40,223 bases of DNA from positions 1 to 40,223 of the forward strand of contig NZ_JBOFOR010000272.1 in assembly GCF_051659545.1 (NCBI RefSeq). Direction: 5' to 3'. Of this stretch, positions 13,696 through 22,258 are shown one piece after another. The number at the start of each line of letters is the position of its first letter. The first letter of the stretch is position 1. The position numbers were made by a program, and so were the translations under genes. The notes below the pieces were generated by a model that was not told the DNA's origin, searched no databases, and was given only the letters and a program-made list of their open reading frames with translations. This DNA comes from JBOFOR01 sp051659545 (GTDB taxonomy: Bacteria > Bacillota > Clostridia > Peptostreptococcales > Peptostreptococcaceae).

Positions 13696-14675
13696 ACATA
13701 AGTTTACACGGGTTGTGCATCACATCCTCTTCGCTAAGAAGCGTAATTGACCCAGCGTCATTTGATAATAAAGATTTGTACACTAGGATGTACAATGCTT
13801 CTATTCAAACGATCAGAAGGATCGTAGATGCTCCATCTGATGACAACTATATATTTCGTGAAGGTCATAACAAGGAAGACGAGATAGTGAGTAATCATTT
13901 CCAATCAGAGAATTTTGAAAAACAAAAAGTTTGCGGAAGGATTGTAAATGTTGGAGGTGTGAACATTCCATTTAGAGCTTTGATAGATGTATATGATAGT
14001 GACACAAGATCGATTATCGAGATAAAATCTGCAATAAAAAAAGAGCCTGATCTTAGTAATATTAACCATTGGATCAATGAAATATATTGCAAAGCATATA
14101 ATGTGCAAGCACAAGTGCAGATGTTGTGCTGTTCAGATTTTCACAAGATGAGATTTTTGGTTTACACAAAATCTAATAATCAGCTCTATTACTCCAAGAT
14201 ATGGGAGCAAGATAAGCTCTTTATGCAAAAGCATGAAAAAGTAATTCTCCAGTACTGGAAAATGCTGTGTGATGTGAACAAAAGATATTTAGACGGTGAC
14301 CAACAAGTAAAATTGAAAGTCCATGAAAATGACACTAATTATAAATTATTGATATTAGGAGCAGAGATGGAAGTAGATATAGAAAGGTATATTAGACTTG
14401 ACAAAGAATTGAGAGATAGAAAGGACGAGCTTGAACTAATTAAAAGAGAGATAATCCGAAAATTGGAATCTAGAAATTTACAAGATGTACGACTGAATGG
14501 GTTCTCAGCAAAGAAATACCCTAAATTAAAAACTTTTAAATACTCCGATATTGTAAGGGACAAAGGAATACTAGAATCTTTATCAGAAGAAGAATTGGAG
14601 TTATATACACACGAACTAGACGAAAAATATGTAATTAGAGTACAGCACAAGAAAGATTTTTTTGAGGAGGTGTGA
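13692..14675 (+). CDS. YqaJ/RecB-like exonuclease partner of Bet
   Basis: 327 residues. PD-(D/E)xK nuclease motifs are visible: an early Glu in REGHNKEDEIV (56-65), Asp99 in FRALIDVYD, Glu110-x-Lys112 in IIEIKSA, and the YqaJ-type Gln in YNVQAQVQM (near 139-141). The C-terminal part (240-280) is a coiled coil. It would resect double-strand ends so that Bet can anneal the exposed strand. Start overlaps the Bet stop. Confidence 0.85.
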   Translation: MNISLHGLCITSSSLRSVIDPASFDNKDLYTRMYNASIQTIRRIVDAPSDDNYIFREGHNKEDEIVSNHFQSENFEKQKVCGRIVNVGGVNIPFRALIDVYDSDTRSIIEIKSAIKKEPDLSNINHWINEIYCKAYNVQAQVQMLCCSDFHKMRFLVYTKSNNQLYYSKIWEQDKLFMQKHEKVILQYWKMLCDVNKRYLDGDQQVKLKVHENDTNYKLLILGAEMEVDIERYIRLDKELRDRKDELELIKREIIRKLESRNLQDVRLNGFSAKKYPKLKTFKYSDIVRDKGILESLSEEELELYTHELDEKYVIRVQHKKDFFEEV

Positions 14676-14676
14676 A

Positions 14677-14793
14677 GTGATTGATTACGATGACGAATAT
14701 GGAGAAGATTACAGTGAAGACAAAGATGCAGGATTGTCTGACTACGAAATAATCGCAAGAGACGAAAGGTTGGACTGGAGAGATGTATTATAG
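14677..14793 (+). CDS. 38-aa acidic protein after the exonuclease
   Basis: Small ORF starting GTG 14677, one base after the exonuclease stop, with the strong ribosome binding site GAGGAGG 6 bases upstream. The product (MIDYDDEYGEDYSEDK...LDWRDVL) is very acidic. No family known to me. The spacing and ribosome binding site make it likely a real translated third member of the recombination operon; acidic phage mini-proteins often act by mimicking DNA or binding host enzymes, but that is a guess. Confidence 0.6.
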   Translation: MIDYDDEYGEDYSEDKDAGLSDYEIIARDERLDWRDVL

Positions 14794-14828
14794 TTTTAGT
14801 GAACTACCCCGACTTCTTAGGAACTTAA

Positions 14829-14847
14829 AATATCCTATAAGGATATT
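14829..14847. promoter_or_regulatory. Inverted repeat upstream of the late tail promoter
   Basis: AATATCCT-ATA-AGGATATT: perfect 8-bp arms, 21 bases before the larger inverted repeat that contains the tail promoter -10. No T tract follows. A regulator binding site is likely. Confidence 0.45.
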
Positions 14848-14867
14848 ATACTATATATAGTATATAT

Positions 14868-14908
14868 ACTATGCTATAATTTCATATAGAAATAAATTAT
14901 AGCATAGT
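14868..14908 (+). promoter_or_regulatory. Tail-operon promoter embedded in a 15-bp inverted repeat
   Basis: ACTATGCTATAATTT (14868-14882) and AAATTATAGCATAGT (14894-14908) are perfect inverted copies round an 11-base centre. The left arm contains the extended -10 TGCTATAAT; the right arm carries the same -10 facing the opposite way. The expected start near 14887 gives a 25-base leader for the sheath gene. A dimeric regulator would bind over both -10 elements. Confidence 0.6.
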
Positions 14909-14911
14909 ACA

Positions 14912-16150
14912 ATGGCAACAAGTGGGTGTTCTGATCAAATTTATAAAGCATATGTTAATCTAAATTTAAAGTATGCAACTACAATCATCAAGAATACTAA
15001 ATTTCTAGAGACACTCTGCCTACATATAACAGATTCTACTGTAACAAAATCCATTGTTACCAATATTATTACACCACAAAACACTACTCTCGAATTAATA
15101 GATGCACAGAAAGATTTCTCAGTAACATTGCAAATAGAAATGAATCGTATTGCATCACAATTCATATCATATGGCGGACTTAGGATGTTCTTTCTGATAA
15201 CACCTTTGGAAAATGTGATTACTACAACCCACCCAATAATAGATACTGTATTAGATGTTATAGGATATGTAAAATCCAATGCAAATTCTTTAGCCACAGT
15301 TGCAACATTAATGCATTTTACTGAGACATTCGATGAATTCGCAGTCTTATACGAAAAGACGCAAGATAAATTAGCTACGAATCCATCCAAAAATATATGT
15401 CTATTCTATGATACAGACATAGGATTCATGAATGATTATTTGCAATTTCTTTCACTGACATATTCAAAAACAGAAAACGAGTTTTTGACACAAAATATTA
15501 TATTTAGAAGACACACAGTCGATAATCATGAAAATGTTATTTCTTCTGTTGAAGAAAATAAGACTATGAGAAGAAATCTTCTATCTTTTATCTCTTGTGA
15601 TGCAAATGGGGGATTTATTGGCTACTACACTTCTGGTGCTATGAACAATACAAATAGTTTTTGGGTGGCTCAAGTTAGATATGACCTACAGTTTTACATA
15701 ATGCAATTGATATCAAAAGCTGTGCCATATAATGCTCTTTCTGTAAATGACAAAGTATCTGTTGGGACTAATTGCTTAGTATTAATTCAAAATGCACTAA
15801 CTCGTGTGTTGGAATACTATAAATCACAAGGGGTCATTTTAGATTATTATGAAGCAATAGTTCCTGACCAAACATGGAATTCAAGAAATTCAGGAGAAGT
15901 TAAAAATGTCCAAATATCATACGCTGGCGTAAATATCATAGTAGCTGTTAATGGAGAAATATCTACTGATATTCAAACGGCAATAATAGAGAGTGGGGCA
16001 TCTACTGCAACAGTTTCAGCTACAAGTACAATACATCTATTTCCAAAAGAAAAAGGTGTATCATATGAATCTTGGGGGGAAATAGTCAAAACTAAAGATA
16101 ATACAGATACAGAGAATTTGGTTCCATTAATAAATAGTGAGGTCGCATAA
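14912..16150 (+). CDS. Tail sheath-like protein (DUF3383-type)
   Basis: 412 residues, first gene of the tail block. The C-terminal half shows the pattern of DUF3383/sheath proteins: SFWVAQVRYDLQFYIMQLISKAVPYN, then a long helix with GTNCLVLIQNALTRVLEYYKSQGVI, then a strand with a variable end. It is followed with a one-base overlap by a tube-sized protein, the normal sheath-tube order of contractile tails. It forms the outer contractile tail layer. The N-terminal domain is not one I can place. Confidence 0.65.
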   Translation: MATSGCSDQIYKAYVNLNLKYATTIIKNTKFLETLCLHITDSTVTKSIVTNIITPQNTTLELIDAQKDFSVTLQIEMNRIASQFISYGGLRMFFLITPLENVITTTHPIIDTVLDVIGYVKSNANSLATVATLMHFTETFDEFAVLYEKTQDKLATNPSKNICLFYDTDIGFMNDYLQFLSLTYSKTENEFLTQNIIFRRHTVDNHENVISSVEENKTMRRNLLSFISCDANGGFIGYYTSGAMNNTNSFWVAQVRYDLQFYIMQLISKAVPYNALSVNDKVSVGTNCLVLIQNALTRVLEYYKSQGVILDYYEAIVPDQTWNSRNSGEVKNVQISYAGVNIIVAVNGEISTDIQTAIIESGASTATVSATSTIHLFPKEKGVSYESWGEIVKTKDNTDTENLVPLINSEVA

Positions 16151-16587
16151 TGGTAACGACAATCTATACTCTCTCAAATAGCAAAATAATATATAGCAAT
16201 GATGATGGTGCATTTATAGAGTTCACTTTAGCTATGGCAATGAAAGCCACTGATCCTAGAGTAATGGAATCATTGCTAATTGGTAATGGACAGCTAGCAC
16301 GTAATTTAGTGAATCTTACAGATCCATATATAATTGAACTGACAATGAATGAAATATCTGAAGAAGAGAGGGATATGCTTTCTGAAGCTTATAACAACTT
16401 TGATTCTAGTGGGATAATATCAATAACACAAAAATCATATAACTCTTCACGCGTCAGAACTACAACTTGGACAAACGCTATCCCTATAAGAAATGAGAAT
16501 TATAATATGGAACTTGCTGAGAGTATCAAGTCAAAAAGAGTCATTATAACATTCGAATGTGCTGAGCCAACAATGAGGTATCAGTAG
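16150..16587 (+). CDS. Tail tube-like protein
   Basis: 145 residues, a typical tube length. An N-terminal beta segment (VTTIYTLSNSKIIYSNDDGAF) is followed by helices and a final strand segment (SKRVIITFECAEPTMRYQ), resembling DUF3277-type tube proteins. The start overlaps the sheath stop (TAATG), implying coupled translation in roughly matched amounts. It would build the inner tail tube. Confidence 0.65.
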   Translation: MVTTIYTLSNSKIIYSNDDGAFIEFTLAMAMKATDPRVMESLLIGNGQLARNLVNLTDPYIIELTMNEISEEERDMLSEAYNNFDSSGIISITQKSYNSSRVRTTTWTNAIPIRNENYNMELAESIKSKRVIITFECAEPTMRYQ

Positions 16588-16588
16588 T

Positions 16589-17425
16589 ATGGATGAAGCA
16601 ACAAATAAAGCAATCCTAGATGAAATAGATCAAGCAATAGCAGAAGGAGAAAATAATAACACTAATGAAAGCTCTACTATAAATAATCACGATAATAAAA
16701 ATATTAATAATGACAAAATTGATTCTAGTATAGACAAAAAAATTGATTCTACAGAAATTTGCATTAAATTAGATCCTGTAGAGAATGTAGCTGAATGCAT
16801 GGCTTTAGCAATAGAAGCAGGAAACATCCATTATGGAATCCTAAATTTAATTAGAGTAGAAAACACCTTTTCTGAAGCAATAAGAGATAAAAAACCTGAA
16901 GAAATAGAAAAGATTTTTACTGAGGAATGTATCAAAATATTCAAGAAAAAATCATTGTTAGAACTATATATAGAAAAAATAATAATAAGTATCTTGGAAG
17001 ACACATCATTTAATTATGCAAAAAAACTTCCAAGATTATTATTAATGACTAGCTATTGTCAAAAGAAAAAAGATCATGATCCTGACTTTGATGTTACTCC
17101 ATATCATAAACTTGTAGAACTTGATGAAGAAGGCGACTATGTAATCACCAAAAATTTTGAAAAATTAGTAAAACAAAAATCAAGTAAAAATATAGATTTT
17201 GCTTTGGAATGCATAATAGATATTTGGGTCAAAAGAATGATGCAAGAAACATGTTTTGAAGTATTAAAAAAAAAAATACAGAAGTTCCTGATGACACAGG
17301 ACTATATGAAAAATCTGAAGACTCAATTAGACAGCTACTTAAAGTATCAAGTGCACTTAGCGGAGGAGCAGGAATCTCTCAAACAACATGCTTTGAACGT
17401 GCATTCGGAATTGCGAAAGGGTTAA
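16589..17425 (+). CDS. Tail assembly chaperone, short (0-frame) product
   Basis: 278 residues with an Asn/Asp/Ser-rich linker near 17-55 and a helical body. It lies exactly between the tube and the probable tape measure, where dsDNA phages encode tail chaperones in two lengths. At codons V-L-K-K-K the gene has eleven A (17266-17276). After the tract the 0-frame ends at 17425 with a GC-rich third codon position unlike the rest of the genome, whereas the -1 frame keeps normal codon use and reaches the next gene. Confidence 0.75.
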   Translation: MDEATNKAILDEIDQAIAEGENNNTNESSTINNHDNKNINNDKIDSSIDKKIDSTEICIKLDPVENVAECMALAIEAGNIHYGILNLIRVENTFSEAIRDKKPEEIEKIFTEECIKIFKKKSLLELYIEKIIISILEDTSFNYAKKLPRLLLMTSYCQKKKDHDPDFDVTPYHKLVELDEEGDYVITKNFEKLVKQKSSKNIDFALECIIDIWVKRMMQETCFEVLKKKIQKFLMTQDYMKNLKTQLDSYLKYQVHLAEEQESLKQHALNVHSELRKG

Positions 17426-17472
17426 AGTTTGCAGATTTTATATGTATTTTTTGTAATTTAAGAAATGAGTGA
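16589..17472 (+). CDS. Tail assembly chaperone, -1 frameshift product (about 294 aa)
   Basis: A -1 slip on the A tract continues ...VLKKK-NTEVPDDTGLYEKSED..., through SGGAGISQTTCFERAFGIAKG, to a TGA at 17470-17472. Third positions of the alternative codons are A/T-rich like the genome. The stop overlaps the next start as ATGAGTGA, giving translational coupling to the tape measure gene. This matches the G/GT arrangement of phage lambda and its relatives (established for many phages; inferred here). Transcriptional slippage on A11 would give the same result. Confidence 0.7.
17266..17276 (+). other. A11 slippery tract, -1 frameshift site
   Basis: Read as TTA AAA AAA AAA ATA in the 0 frame; it fits A-AAA-AAA. 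Both resulting C termini are defined by nearby stops (17425 and 17472). Confidence 0.7.
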
Positions 17473-18592
17473 TACACCTTTAGGAGAAATATTTTTTGAT
17501 GTCAGATTCCATTTTGATCCTAATACTGAAAAATTAACATTAAATCGTATAAAAAGATATACAAAAAAGATAGGAAAAGAATTAGAAAATATTGTAGCAG
17601 ATTCAACTGCTGAAGGGATGGCTAAAGGTGCTAAAGAAGGAGCAAGAAAAATCGGGAGACATGGGTTTGGGGGCGGAGGATTCGGGTTTCTTACCCCTTT
17701 TAACCCAAAAGTAATGGCGGCTTATTTTTCTGCAAGATACATGCATATGGCAATGAATTCTTTATTTAAGATGTTAGACGAGACAATTAAGCAATATTTA
17801 ATGAAATATCAATATGCAAAAAAAGAAGAAATCACAGATCCTACTAAAAAATCATTCGAATTACTTAAGGCTGTCAAAGAAATAACCCCTACTATGTCAA
17901 CTAAAACTGCTTTATTTTTAGAAGAAATCACGAAAGGAACTGGATTAAAATCAACAGATATTGCATCTGAATTAAAGAAGATGATTGATGCGAAAAGAGC
18001 AGGAACACCAGAAGAAGCATTAAAAAAATACATAGATCTATTGAATTACAATGACGCTGGAAGAACTCTAATGCTACAACCTTTTGGGGGTTCAGAATCT
18101 ATTGCATCTCAATTCAAGTATTCCAATGTAAAAGAAAGTCTACTAGACTTCTTGTCTGGGAAAGAATTTGAAAGATATGCAGATTCTTTTGAAAAACTGC
18201 TAGAGCAATCAGAGGCAATAGAAAAGCAAAAATTATTAGATAAAGCTAGTCTTGTTCAATCTCCATCTTTCAAATATGGGGCTGCTTCTATATATAAAGA
18301 AGTAAATGTAGCAGAAAAAAAGAGAAAAAAAAATATTGAGCTTGCAGAATCATTATGGATTAAAAATATTTTAGATGATTTAGAAAAAGATAAAAAAATT
18401 CGGGACTATGCAAGAAAAAACCCCAATATAATAGGGAAAATTGGATGGCTTGCTGATTATTACGAAAGTATTAAAGATGAACCCAAAGTAATTGCCACCT
18501 TAGAAGCAGTTAATAATACTTTGCTAAAGATACTTGACATAATGTATGACACAGATTCAGCCAGTAAATTTGATAATACTAAAATAGGGTAA
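17465..18592 (+). CDS. Probable tail tape-measure protein (short)
   Basis: 375 residues, following the chaperone with overlapping ATGAGTGA. A helical N terminus with AEGMAKGAKEGARKI, a Gly-rich hydrophobic patch (HGFGGGGFGFLTPF) and a hydrophobic helix (MAAYFSARYMHMAMNSLF) lead into long charged helices. Helical content, an internal hydrophobic segment and position fit a tape measure. It is short, which would predict a tail of only about 55 nm if length scales at 1.5 angstrom per residue. Alternatively it is another internal tail protein. Confidence 0.5.
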   Translation: MSDTPLGEIFFDVRFHFDPNTEKLTLNRIKRYTKKIGKELENIVADSTAEGMAKGAKEGARKIGRHGFGGGGFGFLTPFNPKVMAAYFSARYMHMAMNSLFKMLDETIKQYLMKYQYAKKEEITDPTKKSFELLKAVKEITPTMSTKTALFLEEITKGTGLKSTDIASELKKMIDAKRAGTPEEALKKYIDLLNYNDAGRTLMLQPFGGSESIASQFKYSNVKESLLDFLSGKEFERYADSFEKLLEQSEAIEKQKLLDKASLVQSPSFKYGAASIYKEVNVAEKKRKKNIELAESLWIKNILDDLEKDKKIRDYARKNPNIIGKIGWLADYYESIKDEPKVIATLEAVNNTLLKILDIMYDTDSASKFDNTKIG

Positions 18593-18593
18593 T

Positions 18594-19442
18594 ATGGGAT
18601 TAGAAGACTTAACAGTATCAGTATTTCGAGGTTTAAAGCCAAGCAAGGTTAATAATGAAAAATTATTAGAATCATTCAATAAAACTGTCAATTCTTCTAT
18701 TATGAAAGTTTTATTCGAAGCACTAACATTATGTGTAATACAAGGTGGATTCTCTTTTAATCAGTATTTTGAAACATATACTTCATGGATGTATATTCCT
18801 AAATTATGTTTTATCCCATTTCATGTAATGTCTAAAGAGACATATCTGAATTCTTCAGAGATGCATACAAATACACAAGAGATTCTAACCTTCAAGCAAA
18901 AAATGCAAGAAAAATATGAAGATATTGATCCAAATAGTCTTAATGATAATTTGCAAACAGTTCTAAATTTAAACACAGAAACTATACCTCAAAAAGGAAT
19001 TGCAGAATATAAGAATTTTCTGACAATAGAAGCTGAATATTGGATGAGAGACGAAAATTATATAATAGATACACAATTCCTAAAAGTAGGATTTCCTAAT
19101 ATACTAAAATTTTTGAGATGTGCTTTAGATTCATTGCCATATGATATTCCAGTTTATTTTTATTCTGAGAAATCAGGAGGAATATCACTACCATGGATAG
19201 CAACTAGAATCATCCCTGCAAGTATAGGAACTACTAATAAGAAAAAAATTGATTCTAAGCAAGTTTATACCCTTCATAAATTTCAATATGATACTAACAG
19301 CAAAAATGATAAAATCACATTCCATATTACGTTGCTATCATCGATGTTTGGGCTATATTCATCAGATAATGGATCTGCAAAAGATTCGAGTTCGAAAAAC
19401 AACCAAGCGAACGAAAAAGCAGGCAGTACAATTGTATCTTAA
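18594..19442 (+). CDS. Tail or baseplate protein, 282 aa
   Basis: Begins 2 bases after the probable tape measure stop. Helical N terminus, a central beta-rich portion (DIPVYFYSEKSGGISLPWIATRIIPASIG) and a Ser/Asn/Lys-rich disordered C terminus. Position directly after the tape measure suggests a tube-proximal baseplate or DUF6046-like component; family not certain. After its stop comes the first 186-bp intergenic repeat. Confidence 0.65.
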   Translation: MGLEDLTVSVFRGLKPSKVNNEKLLESFNKTVNSSIMKVLFEALTLCVIQGGFSFNQYFETYTSWMYIPKLCFIPFHVMSKETYLNSSEMHTNTQEILTFKQKMQEKYEDIDPNSLNDNLQTVLNLNTETIPQKGIAEYKNFLTIEAEYWMRDENYIIDTQFLKVGFPNILKFLRCALDSLPYDIPVYFYSEKSGGISLPWIATRIIPASIGTTNKKKIDSKQVYTLHKFQYDTNSKNDKITFHITLLSSMFGLYSSDNGSAKDSSSKNNQANEKAGSTIVS

Positions 19443-19481
19443 TCGTAAACTAAGCTCAGAGTCTTTGGGCTTACTCTGAGG

Positions 19482-19667
19482 TTAGAACTCCATCTCAATT
19501 CACATATTTCTATATGCTTCGACTTGTACACTAGAGAGGTTGCATTACTATATACTACATCTCCACATTTTGTTACAATCTGATAGAAACTCTTGCTTCT
19601 AAAATATGGAACAACAGGCATTTAATATAAAATATTTACTTCCTCCTGAGGCACTGGTTTCCGTGAG
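19482..19667. repeat. 186-bp intergenic repeat, copy 1
   Basis: About 96% identical (6 transitions and 1 indel) to 22065-22249. It is preceded by GTAAACTAAGCTCAG, a sequence also found before copy 2 and after 22633, and by a weaker version of the AAGCTCAAA/TTTGAGCTT hairpin in which both differences keep pairing as G-U. On the + strand its end carries a 22-codon ORF whose changes between copies are nonsynonymous; on the - strand one copy is open and the other frameshifted. Both argue against conserved coding. Confidence 0.8.
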
Positions 19668-19676
19668 TCTTTGATT

Positions 19677-20246
19677 ATGAAAAAATATTTTGGAAAAAGT
19701 ATCATTCCAAGTATTGATATCCAAACAAATTTAGATTTGCAGATATTAATGCCTAAAATGGATTTATTACAATCTATTGGATATAGATATAATGGATTTA
19801 GAAATGATTATTCCATAACTGAACTTGAAGATAAAATCTTTGTTGAAAAAAATATTGACAATCCTATAGAAGATTTCACCTTTAAGTTGAAAGAAGATAT
19901 CGATTCTGGATTTTATCCTAAATACAAATTACCTGCATTGATCAATGAAGAATTATATTGGAATAATGCAACTCTTCAAGAGTATCAATATTTATATATA
20001 AGAAATATTGATATAACTGGATTTAATAATCAGAACTATGAATATCAATATATGTTGGTTTACTCTGATTATTTATTCGACCTTCTATTAAGTAACAACT
20101 TTGCTGGCATTGAAACTGAAGGTAATTTTGGGATATTAAAACAAGATGTAGAAACACAATGTGTATTTACAATAGAGTATAATAAATATAATAGAGATAT
20201 TCTTATATTGAAAATATTTAATGTTTATATAGAGGGATTATTGTGA
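19677..20246 (+). CDS. Baseplate-region protein, 189 aa, N terminus shared with 21597-22031
   Basis: ATG 19677 is preferred over TTG 19671. The N terminus MKKYFGKSIIPS matches MKKYFGKNITPR of the 21597 product, with matching DNA, but the remainders differ. Tyr/Asn-rich, beta-like protein without a recognised family. Its start immediately follows the 186-bp repeat, whose end may supply its leader. Baseplate or tail-tip component by position. Confidence 0.6.
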   Translation: MKKYFGKSIIPSIDIQTNLDLQILMPKMDLLQSIGYRYNGFRNDYSITELEDKIFVEKNIDNPIEDFTFKLKEDIDSGFYPKYKLPALINEELYWNNATLQEYQYLYIRNIDITGFNNQNYEYQYMLVYSDYLFDLLLSNNFAGIETEGNFGILKQDVETQCVFTIEYNKYNRDILILKIFNVYIEGLL

Positions 20247-20623
20247 AATCTAATGTTAGTACGACTCCAATGGTAAAAAAAGATATTTTTATTTATGGGG
20301 GAAAATTATTATTCACAACAAAAGAAGAATTTGCTATTCAAGCTCTTACTGTCCCCAATCAGGATTTTCTATATAGCAGCCAAATGGGCATGAGTGATTT
20401 GTCATATTTTCAAGGAGAAAATGCTAACAAAATAGCAGAAAAAACATTTAATAATGTCAAAAATGAAACATGTTTTTTTGTTATATTACGTAATAATTAT
20501 ACAACGAAACTCAAGCAGAATGGTATTAGATTAGACAAATTTGACTTATCGTATGAAGGATATAAATATGGAGAAATCACAATCAAGATTGCAGGGGTAA
20601 GATTCAGCGAGGTTTATAGATGA
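20243..20623 (+). CDS. Baseplate-region protein, 126 aa
   Basis: GTG start overlapping the previous stop (GTGA), with GAGGG 6 bases upstream. Mixed alpha/beta protein (KDIFIYGGKLLFTTKEEFAIQ; KYGEITIKIAGVRFSEVY). Family unrecognised. Coupled on both sides by 4-base overlaps, so it is an integral tail-operon gene, probably a small baseplate part. Confidence 0.65.
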   Translation: MKSNVSTTPMVKKDIFIYGGKLLFTTKEEFAIQALTVPNQDFLYSSQMGMSDLSYFQGENANKIAEKTFNNVKNETCFFVILRNNYTTKLKQNGIRLDKFDLSYEGYKYGEITIKIAGVRFSEVYR

Positions 20624-21600
20624 CAATGGATAGCAGTACAGGAATATGGACTCCGCAAGATATTGATTACTGGCGTACCAAAAATCAAGAAAAACTTAGT
20701 CAACATCCGACAATTCCTTTCGATATAAGTGTTGGTGGAGACCTTTTTGTTTTGTTGAGTATGCATGCAGAAGGATTAGTAGCAATGGATGCTATAGCAG
20801 GAATAATCCAGACGTCAACTATTCAGAAATTGCAAGAAGAAAAAATCCTGATTGAAGGATCTAAAAGTATTACTCCATCAGGAATGAGAAGTGCATTTTT
20901 AAGTTTAGCACCATTAGTCCAGAAATGCTCAGTGATACAAGCAACAGTTGGTAGAGAAGATTGGTATATCTTCCTAGAACTAAACAAGTCATTTGCAATG
21001 GTTACAGAACAAGAAAAAGAAATACTATTATCCATGGGTTCTTCAACACAAGGATGTGGTAAATTATCATCAAAATATCAAGATTTAAATACCAAGACTA
21101 TAGATGGGGATACGGGTGCAACTTCTTTACCTCGTAGTGATATTGTTACAATAGAAGGGGAGGGCATGATAGATGGGTCAAATCAAAAAGTAGGAGTATA
21201 CACTATTTTAAATGAGATCCAAAAAACTCAAATGCCAAAGTTATTAATTAAAGTAGTTGTATTAGAAGGATTTTATGAAAGTGTACATTATACTACTGAG
21301 AGAGTAGACATACTGAATGATTTTAAAGCTAGATTTGTAGAGATACAAGAAATAAAAGTAGATTTCATAAAAATAGATTATACCCCTATTATACATAATG
21401 TTAGAAGAGCGGAATGGATGTACGAATTCAATTTTTATGATAATACTGATCCTGAAAATCCTATAATCAAAAACCAAATAGTAGTGAATGAATACGAATA
21501 TATTACACTTGGAGAAGATGACCCAGTGAAAATATCATTCTATGAACAAGGAACTTATAATCTAAATGGATCATATACAGAAGGAGCTTTGATACAATGA
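20620..21600 (+). CDS. Putative baseplate protein, 326 aa (possibly J-like)
   Basis: Overlaps the previous gene by 4 bases (ATGA). The N terminus WTPQDIDYWRTKNQEKLSQHP, followed by a helical ISVGGDLFVLLSMHAEGLVAMDAIA, recalls the start of baseplate wedge J-type proteins. The C terminus is beta-rich (MYEFNFYDNTDPENPIIKN). The J assignment is tentative. The order of small baseplate, J-like and DUF2612-like genes would suit a Mu-like or P2-like contractile tail. Confidence 0.5.
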   Translation: MTMDSSTGIWTPQDIDYWRTKNQEKLSQHPTIPFDISVGGDLFVLLSMHAEGLVAMDAIAGIIQTSTIQKLQEEKILIEGSKSITPSGMRSAFLSLAPLVQKCSVIQATVGREDWYIFLELNKSFAMVTEQEKEILLSMGSSTQGCGKLSSKYQDLNTKTIDGDTGATSLPRSDIVTIEGEGMIDGSNQKVGVYTILNEIQKTQMPKLLIKVVVLEGFYESVHYTTERVDILNDFKARFVEIQEIKVDFIKIDYTPIIHNVRRAEWMYEFNFYDNTDPENPIIKNQIVVNEYEYITLGEDDPVKISFYEQGTYNLNGSYTEGALIQ

Positions 21601-22031
21601 AAAAATATTTTGGAAAAAATATCACTCCAAGATCCATACTATACAAAGAAAGTTATTCATTATCAGAGCTTTTTAGTTTCACTATTATTGATTTGGAACA
21701 AGACTGGGAGCCGGCTTATTTAATTGAAGCAAGCATTGATGGGCAAACAATCAAAATTATTCCTTCGTACATAGTTTATTATAACAGAGAAGGCAGGTAC
21801 ATTCCTGCTATGAATGGTGCTAATTACTATTATAATAATAAGGGATATGAAGTATTTGGAAATTTCCAAGCACTAAGTACTTATATTGCAAACTATTGCT
21901 TTCAATTTGGAATTTTAAATAAAAATTCTTTTGATATGTTAATCCCACAATATATCGTAGTTTTCGAAGAATCTGTGATAGATGGCGAGACTTCTCTTGA
22001 TTTATATATTGGAAGTAAAAAAGAATTGTAA
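21597..22031 (+). CDS. Baseplate-region protein, 144 aa, N terminus shared with 19677-20246
   Basis: Starts by overlapping the previous stop (ATGA). Begins MKKYFGKNITPR like the 19677 product, then diverges. Beta-rich, Tyr/Asn-rich. It is followed by the second copy of the 186-bp repeat. The shared start and shared flanking repeat suggest an old local duplication or recombination between the two loci. Confidence 0.65.
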   Translation: MKKYFGKNITPRSILYKESYSLSELFSFTIIDLEQDWEPAYLIEASIDGQTIKIIPSYIVYYNREGRYIPAMNGANYYYNNKGYEVFGNFQALSTYIANYCFQFGILNKNSFDMLIPQYIVVFEESVIDGETSLDLYIGSKKEL

Positions 22032-22064
22032 ACTAATCTCAGAGCAAGCTCAAAGTCTTTGAGC

Positions 22065-22249
22065 TTAGAACTCCGTCTCAATTCACATATTTCTATATGC
22101 TTCGACTTGTACACTAGAGAGTTGTATTGCTATATACTACATCTCCACATTTTGTTACAATCTGATAGAAACTCTTGCTTCTAAAATATGGAACAACAGG
22201 TATTTAATATAAAATATTCACTTCCTCCTGAGGCACTGGTTTTCGTGAG
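22065..22249. repeat. 186-bp intergenic repeat, copy 2
   Basis: Partner of 19482-19667. Just upstream is a perfect hairpin AAGCTCAAA-GTC-TTTGAGCTT (22046-22066). The repeat ends CGTGAGGATTTTT, matching the end of the terminator at 22642-22671, so copies 1 and 2 look like that terminator with about 190 bases inserted in its loop. Confidence 0.8.
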
Positions 22250-22258
22250 GATTTTTCT

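Noticed and set aside
14797..14825. GAACTACCCCGACTTCTTAGG, also IS605-end-like
   Set aside because: The following bases do not form the expected hairpin and there is no transposase nearby.
19439..22114. Leftward ORFs across the two 186-bp repeats
   Set aside because: The frame is open in one copy but shifted by an indel in the other, and the rightward mini-ORF has only nonsynonymous differences, so neither looks like a conserved protein.
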